Assembly: GCF_014205135.1 (NCBI RefSeq)
Contig: NZ_JACHMY010000001.1
Coordinates: forward strand, 3,596,001-3,660,000
Source: Kribbella italica
Lineage (GTDB): Bacteria > Actinomycetota > Actinomycetes > Propionibacteriales > Kribbellaceae
Length of the DNA stretch: 64,000 nt
Direction of reading: 5' to 3'
Each line of letters starts with the position of its first letter. Within the stretch, counting starts at the first letter, position 1. The translations under genes and the position numbers were made by a program. Below the pieces are notes generated by a model, which was not told the origin of the DNA, ran no database searches, and was given only the letters and a program-made list of their open reading frames with translations. Positions 36,456 through 44,697 of this stretch are shown here, piece after piece.

Positions 36456-37558
36456 TGACGCCCTCGTTGCCCTTGATGCTGGCGGATCTGGAGACCTTGG
36501 TGACCTGCGAGTCGCCGTCGTCGGATCTCGCGGCGGTGGCCAACAGCGCCGACGTCGTCGCCCGGCTCGGGGCCGAGCGACTCGGCAGCAAACCGTCGTA
36601 CGAGGTGGTGGACGGGCGGACACACCTGCGCTGGAAGTTCGGCGACGGGCCGTCACGGGTGCTCGTGCTCGGACACCACGACACGGTCTGGCCGCTCGGT
36701 TCGCTGGCGACTCATCCGTTCGTGGTCGCTGACGGGGTGATGCGTGGGCCGGGGTGCTTCGACATGAAGACCGGTCTGGTGATGGCCTTCCATGCCCTGT
36801 CCGCGCTGCCGTCCTTGGACGGCGTCACCTTGCTCGTGACCGGCGACGAGGAGCTCGGGTCACCGTCGTCACGCTCCTTGATCGAGGCGGAGGCCGCCGG
36901 GTGCGACGCGGCTTTGGTGCTGGAGGCCTCCGCCGACGAAGGTGCCCTGAAGCTGGAGCGCAAGGGGGTCTCCAACTACGAGATCCGCATCGTCGGACGC
37001 GCCGCGCACGCCGGTCTCGAACCGGAGCTCGGTGTGAACGCGAGCATCGAGGCCGCCCACCAGATCCTCGCGATCGCCGCGCTGGGTGACCTATTGCTCG
37101 GGACAACCGTCACTCCCACGGCGCTCACTTCCGGGACCACCCGCAACACGGTCCCGGCATCGGGAAACTTCCTGGTCGACGTCCGCGCCCGCACGGTGGA
37201 GGAGCAACTCCGCGTCGATGCCGCCCTGCATGCCCTGCAACCGGTCCTCCCCGAGGCAACGCTCGAGATCATCGGCGGCCCGAACCGTCCGCCGCTCGAG
37301 CGCAAGATGTCCGAGGCGCTGTACCAACGAGCCGGCGAGCTGGCCTCCTCACTCGGCTTGCCTCCGCTTCGCGAAACGTCCGTCGGCGGCGGCTCCGACG
37401 GGAACTTCACCGCCGGAGTCGGCACCCCGACCCTGGACGGCCTGGGTGCTGTCGGCGGCGGCGCCCATGCAGACGACGAACACGTCGTGGTCGCCGAGAT
37501 CCTCCCCCGGACTTCCCTGCTGACGGCGCTGATCGCCGACCTGCTGGACAGACCATGA
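36455..37558 (+). CDS. M20-family metallohydrolase, probable N-succinyl-amino acid desuccinylase or peptidase
   Basis: A 367-residue dinuclear zinc hydrolase. Likely metal and catalytic residues are His74 (LGHHDTVWP), Asp103 (CFDMKTG, bridging), the catalytic Glu132 with Glu133 (TGDEELGS), and a C-terminal His in GGGAHADDEHV. The dimerisation domain inserts at about residues 165-275. The start shares one base with the preceding stop; the end overlaps the acyltransferase by 4 bp. Because the next two genes are an acyltransferase and an N-succinylamino acid racemase, a desuccinylase role is proposed by analogy to that pathway. A carboxypeptidase of the glutamate-releasing kind is the alternative. 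Confidence 0.88.
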   Translation: MTPSLPLMLADLETLVTCESPSSDLAAVANSADVVARLGAERLGSKPSYEVVDGRTHLRWKFGDGPSRVLVLGHHDTVWPLGSLATHPFVVADGVMRGPGCFDMKTGLVMAFHALSALPSLDGVTLLVTGDEELGSPSSRSLIEAEAAGCDAALVLEASADEGALKLERKGVSNYEIRIVGRAAHAGLEPELGVNASIEAAHQILAIAALGDLLLGTTVTPTALTSGTTRNTVPASGNFLVDVRARTVEEQLRVDAALHALQPVLPEATLEIIGGPNRPPLERKMSEALYQRAGELASSLGLPPLRETSVGGGSDGNFTAGVGTPTLDGLGAVGGGAHADDEHVVVAEILPRTSLLTALIADLLDRP

Positions 37559-38442
37559 GTACGCCAACCACTGCTGTCAGCTCGTCGACAAGCGCGGCCG
37601 ACCAAGCCTCCGAAACCGCCGCGGCTTCAGCGGGCGTCCAGGTGCGAATGCTCACCGAGCTGCCGGAGCTGGACGGCGTCTACCACCTGTACGACTCCAT
37701 TTGGCGCCCGGATCCGAAGAACCCTCCAGTCACGACAGAGCTCCTCCGCGCCCTCACCAAGGCCGGCAACTACGTCTCCGGCGCGTACGACGGCGACGAA
37801 CTGGTGGGAGCCTGCGTCGGCTTCTTCTCCGCCCCCGCCGAGGTGGCCATGCACAGCCATGTCGCCGGCGTCTCCACCGCGGCCCGCGGCCGCAACGTCG
37901 GCTTCGCCCTCAAACTCCACCAACGCGCGTGGGCTCTGCAACGCGGCGTCACCGCGATCTCCTGGACCTTCGACCCTCTGATCCGCCGCAACGCCTACTT
38001 CAACCTGGTGAAACTCGCCGCCCACCCGGCCGAGTACCTGACCAACTTCTACGGCGGCATGCACGACAGCATCAACAACGGCGACGACACCGACCGCCTC
38101 CTGGTCCGCTGGGACCTGGACACCCCAGCCGTCACCACAGCAGCCACGACACACCCCACCGGCCTCACCATCCAATCCATGCCCGAAGCAACCATCGCCT
38201 TGGACCGCTCACCGGACGGACGCCCGATCCTCAACTCGTCCAAGCCAACCAGTGCGCTGGTGCTGGTCGCCGTACCGTCCGACATCGAAGGACTGCGCCA
38301 GACCGACCCCACCGCGGCGAAGGCCTGGCGGGCTGCTCTCCGTGAGGTGCTCGGCGGCTTGCTGGCCGATGGCGCACGGGTGGTCGGCTTCGACCGCGCC
38401 GGCTGGTACGTACTCGAACTTCCCGCGAGAGGACTCATCTGA
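37555..38442 (+). CDS. GNAT acyltransferase, probable D-amino acid N-succinyltransferase
   Basis: A 295-residue protein with a GNAT core in residues ~25-165: VRMLTELPELDGVYHLYDSIW, VAGVSTAARGRNVGFALKLHQRAWAL (the CoA pyrophosphate loop), and TFDPLIRRNAYFNLVKLA. The C-terminal ~130 residues are of the kind found in COG3375-type predicted acetyltransferases. Overlap with both neighbours is 4 bp and 1 bp. In characterised NSAR operons such a GNAT enzyme transfers succinyl from succinyl-CoA to D-amino acids. The acyl donor here is inferred from context; acetyl-CoA is possible. Confidence 0.8.
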   Translation: MSTPTTAVSSSTSAADQASETAAASAGVQVRMLTELPELDGVYHLYDSIWRPDPKNPPVTTELLRALTKAGNYVSGAYDGDELVGACVGFFSAPAEVAMHSHVAGVSTAARGRNVGFALKLHQRAWALQRGVTAISWTFDPLIRRNAYFNLVKLAAHPAEYLTNFYGGMHDSINNGDDTDRLLVRWDLDTPAVTTAATTHPTGLTIQSMPEATIALDRSPDGRPILNSSKPTSALVLVAVPSDIEGLRQTDPTAAKAWRAALREVLGGLLADGARVVGFDRAGWYVLELPARGLI

Positions 38443-39545
38443 TGAAGCTGACCGGAGTCGAGCTACGGCGCATCTCCCTGCCGTTGGTCTCCCCGTTCCG
38501 CACGTCGTTCGGCACCGAGACAACCCGCGACGCCCTCCTCGTCCGAGTCGTCACCACCGAGGCAGAAGGCTGGGGCGAGTGCGTCGCCATGGCCGGCCCG
38601 CTGTACTCCTCGGAGTACAGCGGGGCCGCAGCCGACGTTCTCCGCCGCTTCTTCGTCCCCGCCCTGGCAGCAGTCGACCAACTCACCGCGGTCGGCGTCG
38701 CACCCGCTCTGGAGAAGTTCCACGGCCACCGAATGGCGAAGGCCGCGCTGGAGACCGCCGTCCTCGACGCCGAACTCCGCGCCGAAGGCCGTCCCCTCGC
38801 CCGCGAACTCGGCGCCGTCCACGACCGGGTCCCCTGCGGAGTCTCCGTCGGCATCATGTCCTCGGTCGACGAACTGCTCGACGCCGTAGGCAACTACGTC
38901 GACGAGGGCTACCTCCGCATCAAGCTGAAAATCCAGCCAGGCTGGGACATCGAGCCGGTAGCCGCCGTCCGCGACCGCTTCGGCGATGTCCTGCTCCAGG
39001 TCGACGCCAACACCGCGTACGCAGTCTCCGACGCCCGCCACCTGGCCCAACTGGACCCGTACAACCTCCTCCTCATCGAGCAACCCCTCGACGAAGAAGA
39101 CATCCTCGGCCACGCCGAACTGGCCCGCCACCTCAAGACCCCCATCTGCCTGGACGAGTCCATCACCTCAGCCCGAGCCGCCGCAGCAGCCATTTCCCTC
39201 GGCGCCTGCTCGATCATCAACGTCAAACCCGGCCGAGTAGGTGGCTACCTCGAGTCCCGCCGAATCCACGACGTCTGCCAGGCACACGGCATCCCCGTCT
39301 GGTGCGGCGGCATGCTGGAAACCGGCCTGGGCCGAGCCGCCAACCTAGCCCTAGCCGCCCTGCCCGGCTTCACCCTCCCCGGCGACACCTCAGCCTCCTC
39401 CCGCTACTACCAAACCGACATCACCCCACCCTTCACCCTCGACGCCGGCCACCTTTCCGTCCCCACCACCCCCGGCATCGGCGTAGACCCCCTGGAACCC
39501 GAACTAGCCGCCGTCACAACCCACACCGAATGGCTAAAGCTCTGA
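38442..39545 (+). CDS. N-succinylamino acid racemase / o-succinylbenzoate synthase (enolase superfamily)
   Basis: A 367-residue enolase-superfamily enzyme of the MenC/NSAR group. The catalytic lysine pair is Lys161 and Lys163 (RIKLKIQPGWD); metal ligands are Asp188 (QVDAN), Glu213 (LIEQPL) and Asp238 (CLDES); the opposite base is Lys262 (INVKPGRVGGY). These numbers are within one of those known for the Amycolatopsis enzyme. No men genes are nearby, so racemase of N-succinyl (or N-acyl) amino acids is preferred to menaquinone synthesis. It is TGATG-coupled to the acyltransferase. Its 3' end overlaps the convergent DUF998 gene by 12 bp. Third positions are heavily C/A-biased. Confidence 0.9.
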   Translation: MKLTGVELRRISLPLVSPFRTSFGTETTRDALLVRVVTTEAEGWGECVAMAGPLYSSEYSGAAADVLRRFFVPALAAVDQLTAVGVAPALEKFHGHRMAKAALETAVLDAELRAEGRPLARELGAVHDRVPCGVSVGIMSSVDELLDAVGNYVDEGYLRIKLKIQPGWDIEPVAAVRDRFGDVLLQVDANTAYAVSDARHLAQLDPYNLLLIEQPLDEEDILGHAELARHLKTPICLDESITSARAAAAAISLGACSIINVKPGRVGGYLESRRIHDVCQAHGIPVWCGGMLETGLGRAANLALAALPGFTLPGDTSASSRYYQTDITPPFTLDAGHLSVPTTPGIGVDPLEPELAAVTTHTEWLKL

Positions 39546-40295
39546 CTGTCTTGTGGAGGTCCGGCGACTCCAGATCGATGCTCCTAAGCAGATGAGTCCG
39601 ATGAGGAAGGGATAGACGGCGCCGCGTTCGACCAAGCCGACGAGGACGTTGGCACCGGAGACGATGTCGGCGAAGTACCCGACCATGGACACCAGGCCGG
39701 TGATACCGGCTGCGACGAGCACTTTCCCGAGCGTCGAGGAAACCTGGAGTTCACGGTGACGTCGTCCGAGCAGGATGGCGAGCAAGTTGCCGCCGATGAA
39801 CCCCGCCAGCGCGCCCAAGCTGTGGTAGTCGCCGGTGCCGTCGTTCATCGCTTCGCCGGAGCCGGGGAACAGGGCCAGCAGAACGCCGCCGACGGCAAGC
39901 ATCGCGCCGGTCACCAGCACCAGCCAGCGTCGTCGGCCCAGCGAGCGCCCGAGCAGCGCGATACCGGTGAAGAGCGTGAGTCCGAAGAGAAAGAAGCCGG
40001 TGTTCATCACCCAGGCGAGCGGTGAGTACATGTACTGCCCGAACAGCACCGAGGGTCCGTGAACGCCGAGGTCGCTGATGAAGTGGTACGTGTAGCTGTA
40101 GGGCGGATCCGTCCACGCCGCGGCCGCGATGAACTCGGCCAGGAAATAGATCAGTGCGCCGACCACGAGCACGGCGCCGGCAGCACGTCGCGCCCTGACC
40201 TGCTGGACCTGGGCAGAGAACGCCTCTTCAGGCTGCGCGTCGTCCAGAAGTCCGCCTGGCCGGCAACTTCGGATGGAGCTGAGATTTTCGGTCAT
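39534..40295 (-). CDS. DUF998 integral membrane protein
   Basis: A 253-residue protein from the ATG at 40295, chosen because AGGGGA lies six bases upstream; 28 further codons are open but unlikely. After a ~45-residue cytoplasmic head there are about six hydrophobic helices with the DUF998 pattern: LVVGALIYFLAEFIAAAAW, HFISDLGVHGPSV, NTGFFLFGLTLFTGIALLG, and MNDGTGDYHSLGALAGFIGGNLLAILLG. Function of the family is unknown. It is divergent from a TetR gene, with a palindrome between them, so it is likely repressed by that regulator. Confidence 0.85.
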   Translation of the reverse strand: MTENLSSIRSCRPGGLLDDAQPEEAFSAQVQQVRARRAAGAVLVVGALIYFLAEFIAAAAWTDPPYSYTYHFISDLGVHGPSVLFGQYMYSPLAWVMNTGFFLFGLTLFTGIALLGRSLGRRRWLVLVTGAMLAVGGVLLALFPGSGEAMNDGTGDYHSLGALAGFIGGNLLAILLGRRHRELQVSSTLGKVLVAAGITGLVSMVGYFADIVSGANVLVGLVERGAVYPFLIGLICLGASIWSRRTSTRQSEL

Positions 40296-40351
40296 GACCA
40301 GTCCCCTACTTGTCGTGACGATCTTTCTGCGATTTCCGGTATCAGTCCATA

Positions 40352-40368
40352 ACTGTACCGATACCAGT
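40352..40368. promoter_or_regulatory. Candidate TetR operator
   Basis: ACTG-N9-CAGT (17 bp) lies in the 119-bp intergenic region between the divergent DUF998 and TetR genes. A related half-site, CCGGTATCAGT, occurs at 40337-40347, so GGTATC (40339) and GATACC (40360) also form a wider inverted repeat. The match is partial; binding is inferred from position. Confidence 0.45.
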
Positions 40369-40414
40369 TTCGATGTCAATCCAACTCTGGGCTCGATCCA
40401 GTACGCTGGACTGC

Positions 40415-41035
40415 ATGAGTGAAGCGCAGCAGGGGCGGCGGGAGCGGAAGAAGGCCGCGACCCGGACCGCGATCATGACCGCGGGGCAGGAGTTGTTCCT
40501 AGAGCGCGGCTTCGACGCGGTAAGCGTGCGTGAGATCGCAGACCGCGCCGACGTTTCGCCGACCACCGTGTTCGCGCACTTCCCGCAGAAGGAGTCACTC
40601 GCCTTCGGCGACGAGGACGAGCGCCACGAACAGCTAGTTGCCGCGGTCACCGGACGCCCACAAGGCACGTCGATCTCCGACGCCTTGAAAGCGCACTACC
40701 TCTCCGAGCTAGCTGCACTCGCCACCGAACCCCAACGCCAACTCCTGACCTTGATGGAACAGACCCCCGCCCTGGTCGACTACGCAGAGCGGATGTGGCT
40801 ACGCCACGAGGATGCGCTGGTCGGCGCAATCACCCAGGAGTTCGGCCTCGAGGAACCGAGCGATGAAATCCGCTTCTACGTCCGGTTCGCCCTGCAGATC
40901 CAACTCGTCGCCGCCCGAGACACCGCCCCAGAGTCAGCCATCACAACAGGCTTCCGCCTCCTAGACGAAGGCTGGACACCACCAAGCCACGACCACCACC
41001 TAGACGGCCCACCCAGATCCCGGAACAACTACTGA
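40415..41035 (+). CDS. TetR-family transcriptional regulator
   Basis: A 206-residue repressor from the ATG at 40415. The N-terminal HTH is RTAIMTAGQELFLERGFDAVSVREIADRADVSPTTVFAHFPQKESL (residues ~15-62), a clear TetR pattern with the usual VSxxTxxxHF. The C-terminal ligand domain is helical and not classifiable. The likely target is the divergent DUF998 gene and itself. The last ~250 bp are very C/A-rich on the plus strand, then composition flips abruptly to G-rich repeats just past the stop. Confidence 0.92.
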   Translation: MSEAQQGRRERKKAATRTAIMTAGQELFLERGFDAVSVREIADRADVSPTTVFAHFPQKESLAFGDEDERHEQLVAAVTGRPQGTSISDALKAHYLSELAALATEPQRQLLTLMEQTPALVDYAERMWLRHEDALVGAITQEFGLEEPSDEIRFYVRFALQIQLVAARDTAPESAITTGFRLLDEGWTPPSHDHHLDGPPRSRNNY

Positions 41036-42775
41036 CCTGACACCGACGCGATCCACCCGACCAGCTCAGCAAAGGCATACGGTGCCGGCGGCGACGTAGA
41101 TGCTGCTGTTGCCGGTAGCAACAGGTATTGGCAGCGGCGTGCGTGCTGGATGTGGGTGCTGCCGGTGCCGGTGGCGCATTCGGTTGGTCGCCGTCGCCGC
41201 TCCCCCCGGCCGCCGGCGTCGCCGCCACCGACCGACTGGGCAAGCCCCTTGGAGGAGCTTGCCCACAGCAGTGTCTGCTCCAACCTCAGCCACCCAAGCC
41301 CGGCCGACCACTCGGCCCCGCCCAGCGCTCGACACCAATCCCCAAGCCCACAAGCGCAGCCGCAGGCGGCGCGCGCAGGTCGCGGACAGCAGGCGCAGAT
41401 CGCAGGTCTCGCGCGACAGGCGCACGTCGCAGGTCGCGGGTGGCAGGCGCACGCCGCAGGTCGCGGGTGGCAGGCGCACGCCGCAGGTCGCGGGTGGCAG
41501 GCGCACGCCGCAGGTCGCGGGTGGCAGGCGCACGTCGCGGGTGGCAGGCGCACGTCGCAGGTCGCGGGTGGCAGGCGCACGTCGCGGGTGGCAGGCGCAC
41601 GTCGCAGGTCGCGGGTGGCAGGCGCACGCCGCGGGTGGCAGGCGCACGCCGCGGGTGGCAGGCGGACAGCGGCAGTAGTAGTCGGCAGGCGGCACAGGTG
41701 GCGGACAGCAGGCGGCAGGCTCAGGTCTCGGGCGACAGACGGCAGGCGCCGACGGGAGGCGGCGCGCGCAGGTCGCAGGCAGCAGGTCGCAGGCAGCAGG
41801 TCGCGGGCGGCAGGCAGCAGGTCGCGGGCGGCAGGCAGCAGGTCGCGGGCGGCAGGCGGCAGTAGCGGTCGGCAGGCGGCAGTAGCGGTCGGCAGGCGGC
41901 ACTCGCAGGCTCAGGTCACGGGCGACAGGCGGCAGATGGCTGAGGCAGGCACGATGGTCCACGGCCAGGCCGGGGCCAGCGGTGCGTCGTGCCCTGGCGA
42001 GGCAGCAGGCCGAGACAGATCATCACGCCGCAGCCGAGGGCGTACAGGAGCAGGTGCTGGTACCAGCTGTGGCGCTCAGGTCGCGGGCGACAGGCAGCGG
42101 ACAGTTGGGGCAGGCTCACGTCGCGGGCGACAGGCCGCGGACGGCTGCGCGCAGGCTCAGGTCGCAGGCGGCAGACGGCCGGGGCACGCTCAGACGGCCC
42201 ACTCCATCCCGGCGATCGCCTCGGATCATCAGGTCGGCCTGCCGTCGCAGACGGCCGGGGCAGGCTCAGGTCGCAGGCGGCCGGGGCATGCTCAGGTCGC
42301 AGGCGGCAGATGGCTGGGCTGGGCTGGGGCAGCTGTTGCGGGCTTGTTGGCTGTTGCGGGAGGTTCAGGCGTTTGGGAAGTTCTGCCGACTTGGGGCAGG
42401 CGAGGGTTCGGGCGGCCTTGTGTTGGCCGGTGTTGTCTCGGGGTTAGTTGTCCTCGGTGGCAGGCGGGTGCAGCTTGTGTGCCCGCCGGTCGTGCTCGTT
42501 GCCGCCGGTGCTTCGTGGGGGTGCGCGCCGACCGATGGTGGGGTGCTGGGTGTTGCTTGTGTGGTGGTTGACCACAGGCACGTCGTGGGCTGGGGCTGTC
42601 TTGAGCCGGGGTGCTGGTGGCTCGGCGGCGCGGGAGGTCTGGCTGAGTTGATCGGTGGGGTTGGGCATCGTGTTGGTGGAGGAGATGGGGTTGTTCGGAG
42701 CTACCAAAGTGGGGGCTGAATCTGTGGGGTGGGACGAACTATGGTGGTGGTTCGGGCTCTAGGGTCTGGGAGGTG
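41036..42775. repeat. Non-coding region dominated by G-rich short tandem repeats
   Basis: A 1.7-kb gap without a credible gene. At 41440-41668 a unit beginning GTGGCAGGCGCAC occurs ten times (last copy slightly changed), at 41440, 41467, 41494, 41521, 41541, 41568, 41588, 41615, 41635 and 41655. The spacings are thus either 27 or 20 bp, so one 7-bp block is present or absent. From 41766 a 21-bp unit (GGCAGGCAGCAGGTCGCGGGC) repeats three times and a 20-bp unit (GGCAGGCGGCAGTAGCGGTC) twice. Looser GCAGGC/GCGGGC heptads run on to about 42320. All six frames stay open because the repeats lack stops, but 20-bp steps break any frame. From 42320 to 42775 the sequence is G/T-rich and unique. Confidence 0.85.
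41994..42077 (-). pseudogene. Possible membrane-protein remnant inside the repeats
   Basis: Within the repeat field an 84-bp unique stretch translates on the minus strand to RHSWYQHLLLYALGCGVMIC followed by LGLL. This looks like a piece of a transmembrane segment rather than repeat-derived sequence. No start, stop or continuation is found on either side. It is a guess that this is a gene fragment. Confidence 0.2.
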
Positions 42776-44554
42776 ATGCGTTCCGTGACTAATCGGCCTC
42801 GGGCGAGTCTTGGGCGGGTGCTGGATGATTTGGGCGCCACGTTGCTCGAGTTGGTGGATGGGGATGCTGACCGGCCGGTGGAGATCGGTGGGGTGGTGAT
42901 TCATGATCCTGTTGACGAGCCGGTGTTGCCTTCGAATGCGTTGGTGCTGGGGGTTGGGCTGCAGGAGCCGAGTCTGATTGCTTGGGCGTTGCGGGATCTT
43001 GGGCGGCAGCAGGCGGCTGGGCTTGTGGTGCGGGCTCCAGTACTGCGGGACGCGAGTATTGCTGAGGCGGTGGCTGAGTCCGGGGTCGCCTTGCTTGGGC
43101 TTACTCGGGGGGCTTCGTGGGATCAGCTTGCGGTGTTGCTGCGGTCCTTGCTGGCTGATGGGGACGTTGGGGTTGCCGAGCCGGAGACCTTGGGTGGGAT
43201 GCCGTCCGGGGACTTGTTTGCGCTGGCCAACGCGACGGCTGCGTTGCTTGATGCTCCGGTGACGATCGAGGATCGGAACTCTCGGGTGCTCGCGTTCTCC
43301 GGCCGGCAGGACGAGGCCGATATCGCGCGGGTTGAAACGGTGCTGGGCCGGCAGGTGCCTCAGCGGTACTCGCGGCTGCTCGCTGAGCTCGGGATCTTTC
43401 GCGAGCTTCATCGCACTGATCTGCCGGTGCACGTACCGCCGCTGCCGATCACCGAGAACGAGTTCACCATTCCTCGGGTCGCTGTTGCGGTGCGGGCCGG
43501 CGACGAGATCCTCGGCTCGATCTGGGCGGCTGTCCGGGATCCCCTCACGGCTGAACGCACTCAGGCGCTCTGCGACGCGGCCAAGCTTGTTGCTCTCCAC
43601 ATGCTGCGCATTCGAGCCGGGGCCGATGTCGAACGGCGGCTCCGTGCTGACCTGGTGAGTACCGCCTTGGAAGGCGGCGCAGGGGCGCGGGACGCGCTCG
43701 ACCGTCTAGGGCTTGCTGACCAACCGGTTGTCGTACTGGCTCTTGCCGTCCGAGTACGTCGTACGGCGGAGGATCGCGGCGGCCGTGAGCGGCACTCGCC
43801 TGGCCTTCAGACCGGCGGCCGCACGGTTCCTCCGGGCGATCAGAGTCGGGTGGGGTCTGCTCGAAACGGTTCGGCGGAGCCGGCTCAGGAATCCCTGGTG
43901 GGTGAGGCGGGGTTGGCAACGGAGCGGCAGCGGTTGGCGGATGCGTTTGCGATGCATCTGGGAGCGGTGCATCCGCGGTCGGCGGCGGCGTTGGTCGGGG
44001 ATGTCGCGTATGGGTTGTTGCCGGTACGCGCTGATCGGGGTGATGGGGAGGAGCGGGCGGTTCGGATCGCCAAGGACTTCCTGGATCGGATCGGCGATCG
44101 GGTGACCGCGACCGTGGGGGTTGGGCCTGTGGTGCGGGAGACGGCTCGGCTTCCCCATGCTCGGGCAGGAGCTGATCGGGCGCTTCGGGTGCTTCGTACG
44201 GGGTCGCAGCGGGTGGCGCGGCTGGCCGACGTTCATGTCGAGACGCTGTTGCTCGAGTTGCGGGATCTGATCGAGGCTCGTGGGGATCAGCCGACGGGGC
44301 CGATTGCGCGGCTGGTGGCGTACGACCGGGACCACAACACCAACTTGGTCGAGACGTTGCGGGCTTGGCTGGATGCTTTTGGTGATGTCATGACTGCGGC
44401 TGCTGCCGTGTACGTGCACCCGAACACCTTTCGGTATCGGCTTCGGCGGCTGGCGGAGGTCGCTGACCTGGACCTGGCCGACCCCGAGACGCGGTTTGCG
44501 GCGATGCTTCAGCTCAGAGTTGTCACTCCGCCTCGCCCCGGGCGGTCGTCGTAG
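42776..44554 (+). CDS. PucR-family transcriptional regulator
   Basis: A 592-residue regulator. The N-terminal ~150 residues are the purine-catabolism PucR domain (IGGVVIHDPVDEPVLPSNALVLGVGLQEP). A GGDEF-like middle domain follows, then the C-terminal PucR HTH reading DHNTNLVETLRAWLDAFGDVMTAAAAVYVHPNTFRYRLRRLAEV. Residues ~325-385 are a low-complexity Gly/Arg/Ser insert interrupting the middle domain. GGGAGG lies immediately before; the GTG at 42773 and a GTG at 42785 are alternative starts. Codons are unusually T/G-ended for this genome. No target is apparent nearby. Confidence 0.88.
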   Translation: MRSVTNRPRASLGRVLDDLGATLLELVDGDADRPVEIGGVVIHDPVDEPVLPSNALVLGVGLQEPSLIAWALRDLGRQQAAGLVVRAPVLRDASIAEAVAESGVALLGLTRGASWDQLAVLLRSLLADGDVGVAEPETLGGMPSGDLFALANATAALLDAPVTIEDRNSRVLAFSGRQDEADIARVETVLGRQVPQRYSRLLAELGIFRELHRTDLPVHVPPLPITENEFTIPRVAVAVRAGDEILGSIWAAVRDPLTAERTQALCDAAKLVALHMLRIRAGADVERRLRADLVSTALEGGAGARDALDRLGLADQPVVVLALAVRVRRTAEDRGGRERHSPGLQTGGRTVPPGDQSRVGSARNGSAEPAQESLVGEAGLATERQRLADAFAMHLGAVHPRSAAALVGDVAYGLLPVRADRGDGEERAVRIAKDFLDRIGDRVTATVGVGPVVRETARLPHARAGADRALRVLRTGSQRVARLADVHVETLLLELRDLIEARGDQPTGPIARLVAYDRDHNTNLVETLRAWLDAFGDVMTAAAAVYVHPNTFRYRLRRLAEVADLDLADPETRFAAMLQLRVVTPPRPGRSS

Positions 44555-44697
44555 GGCCGTTCAGCTGGCCGAGATTCGGGTGAGCCAGGGGTGCCAGTGC
44601 CTGCCGGCGGAGCTTCTGAACGTCGTGACGTCGACGTCTAGGAGGTGCTTTGCTGCAGGCGCCGATCCTTGCAGCTCGGGGTTTGCGATGATTCGGC

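Noticed and set aside
38252..39595. 447-codon plus-strand frame overlapping the racemase gene
   Set aside because: Arg/Pro-rich off-frame shadow. The racemase frame has all catalytic residues.
41440..41668. CRISPR-like periodicity
   Set aside because: The units are contiguous tandem repeats with no unique spacers, the step is 20 or 27 bp, and no cas genes are near.
41100..42571. Several overlapping open frames on both strands across the repeat field
   Set aside because: They are open only because the repeats lack stop codons. Steps of 20 bp break the frame, and all translations are Arg/Ala/Gly-rich repeats.
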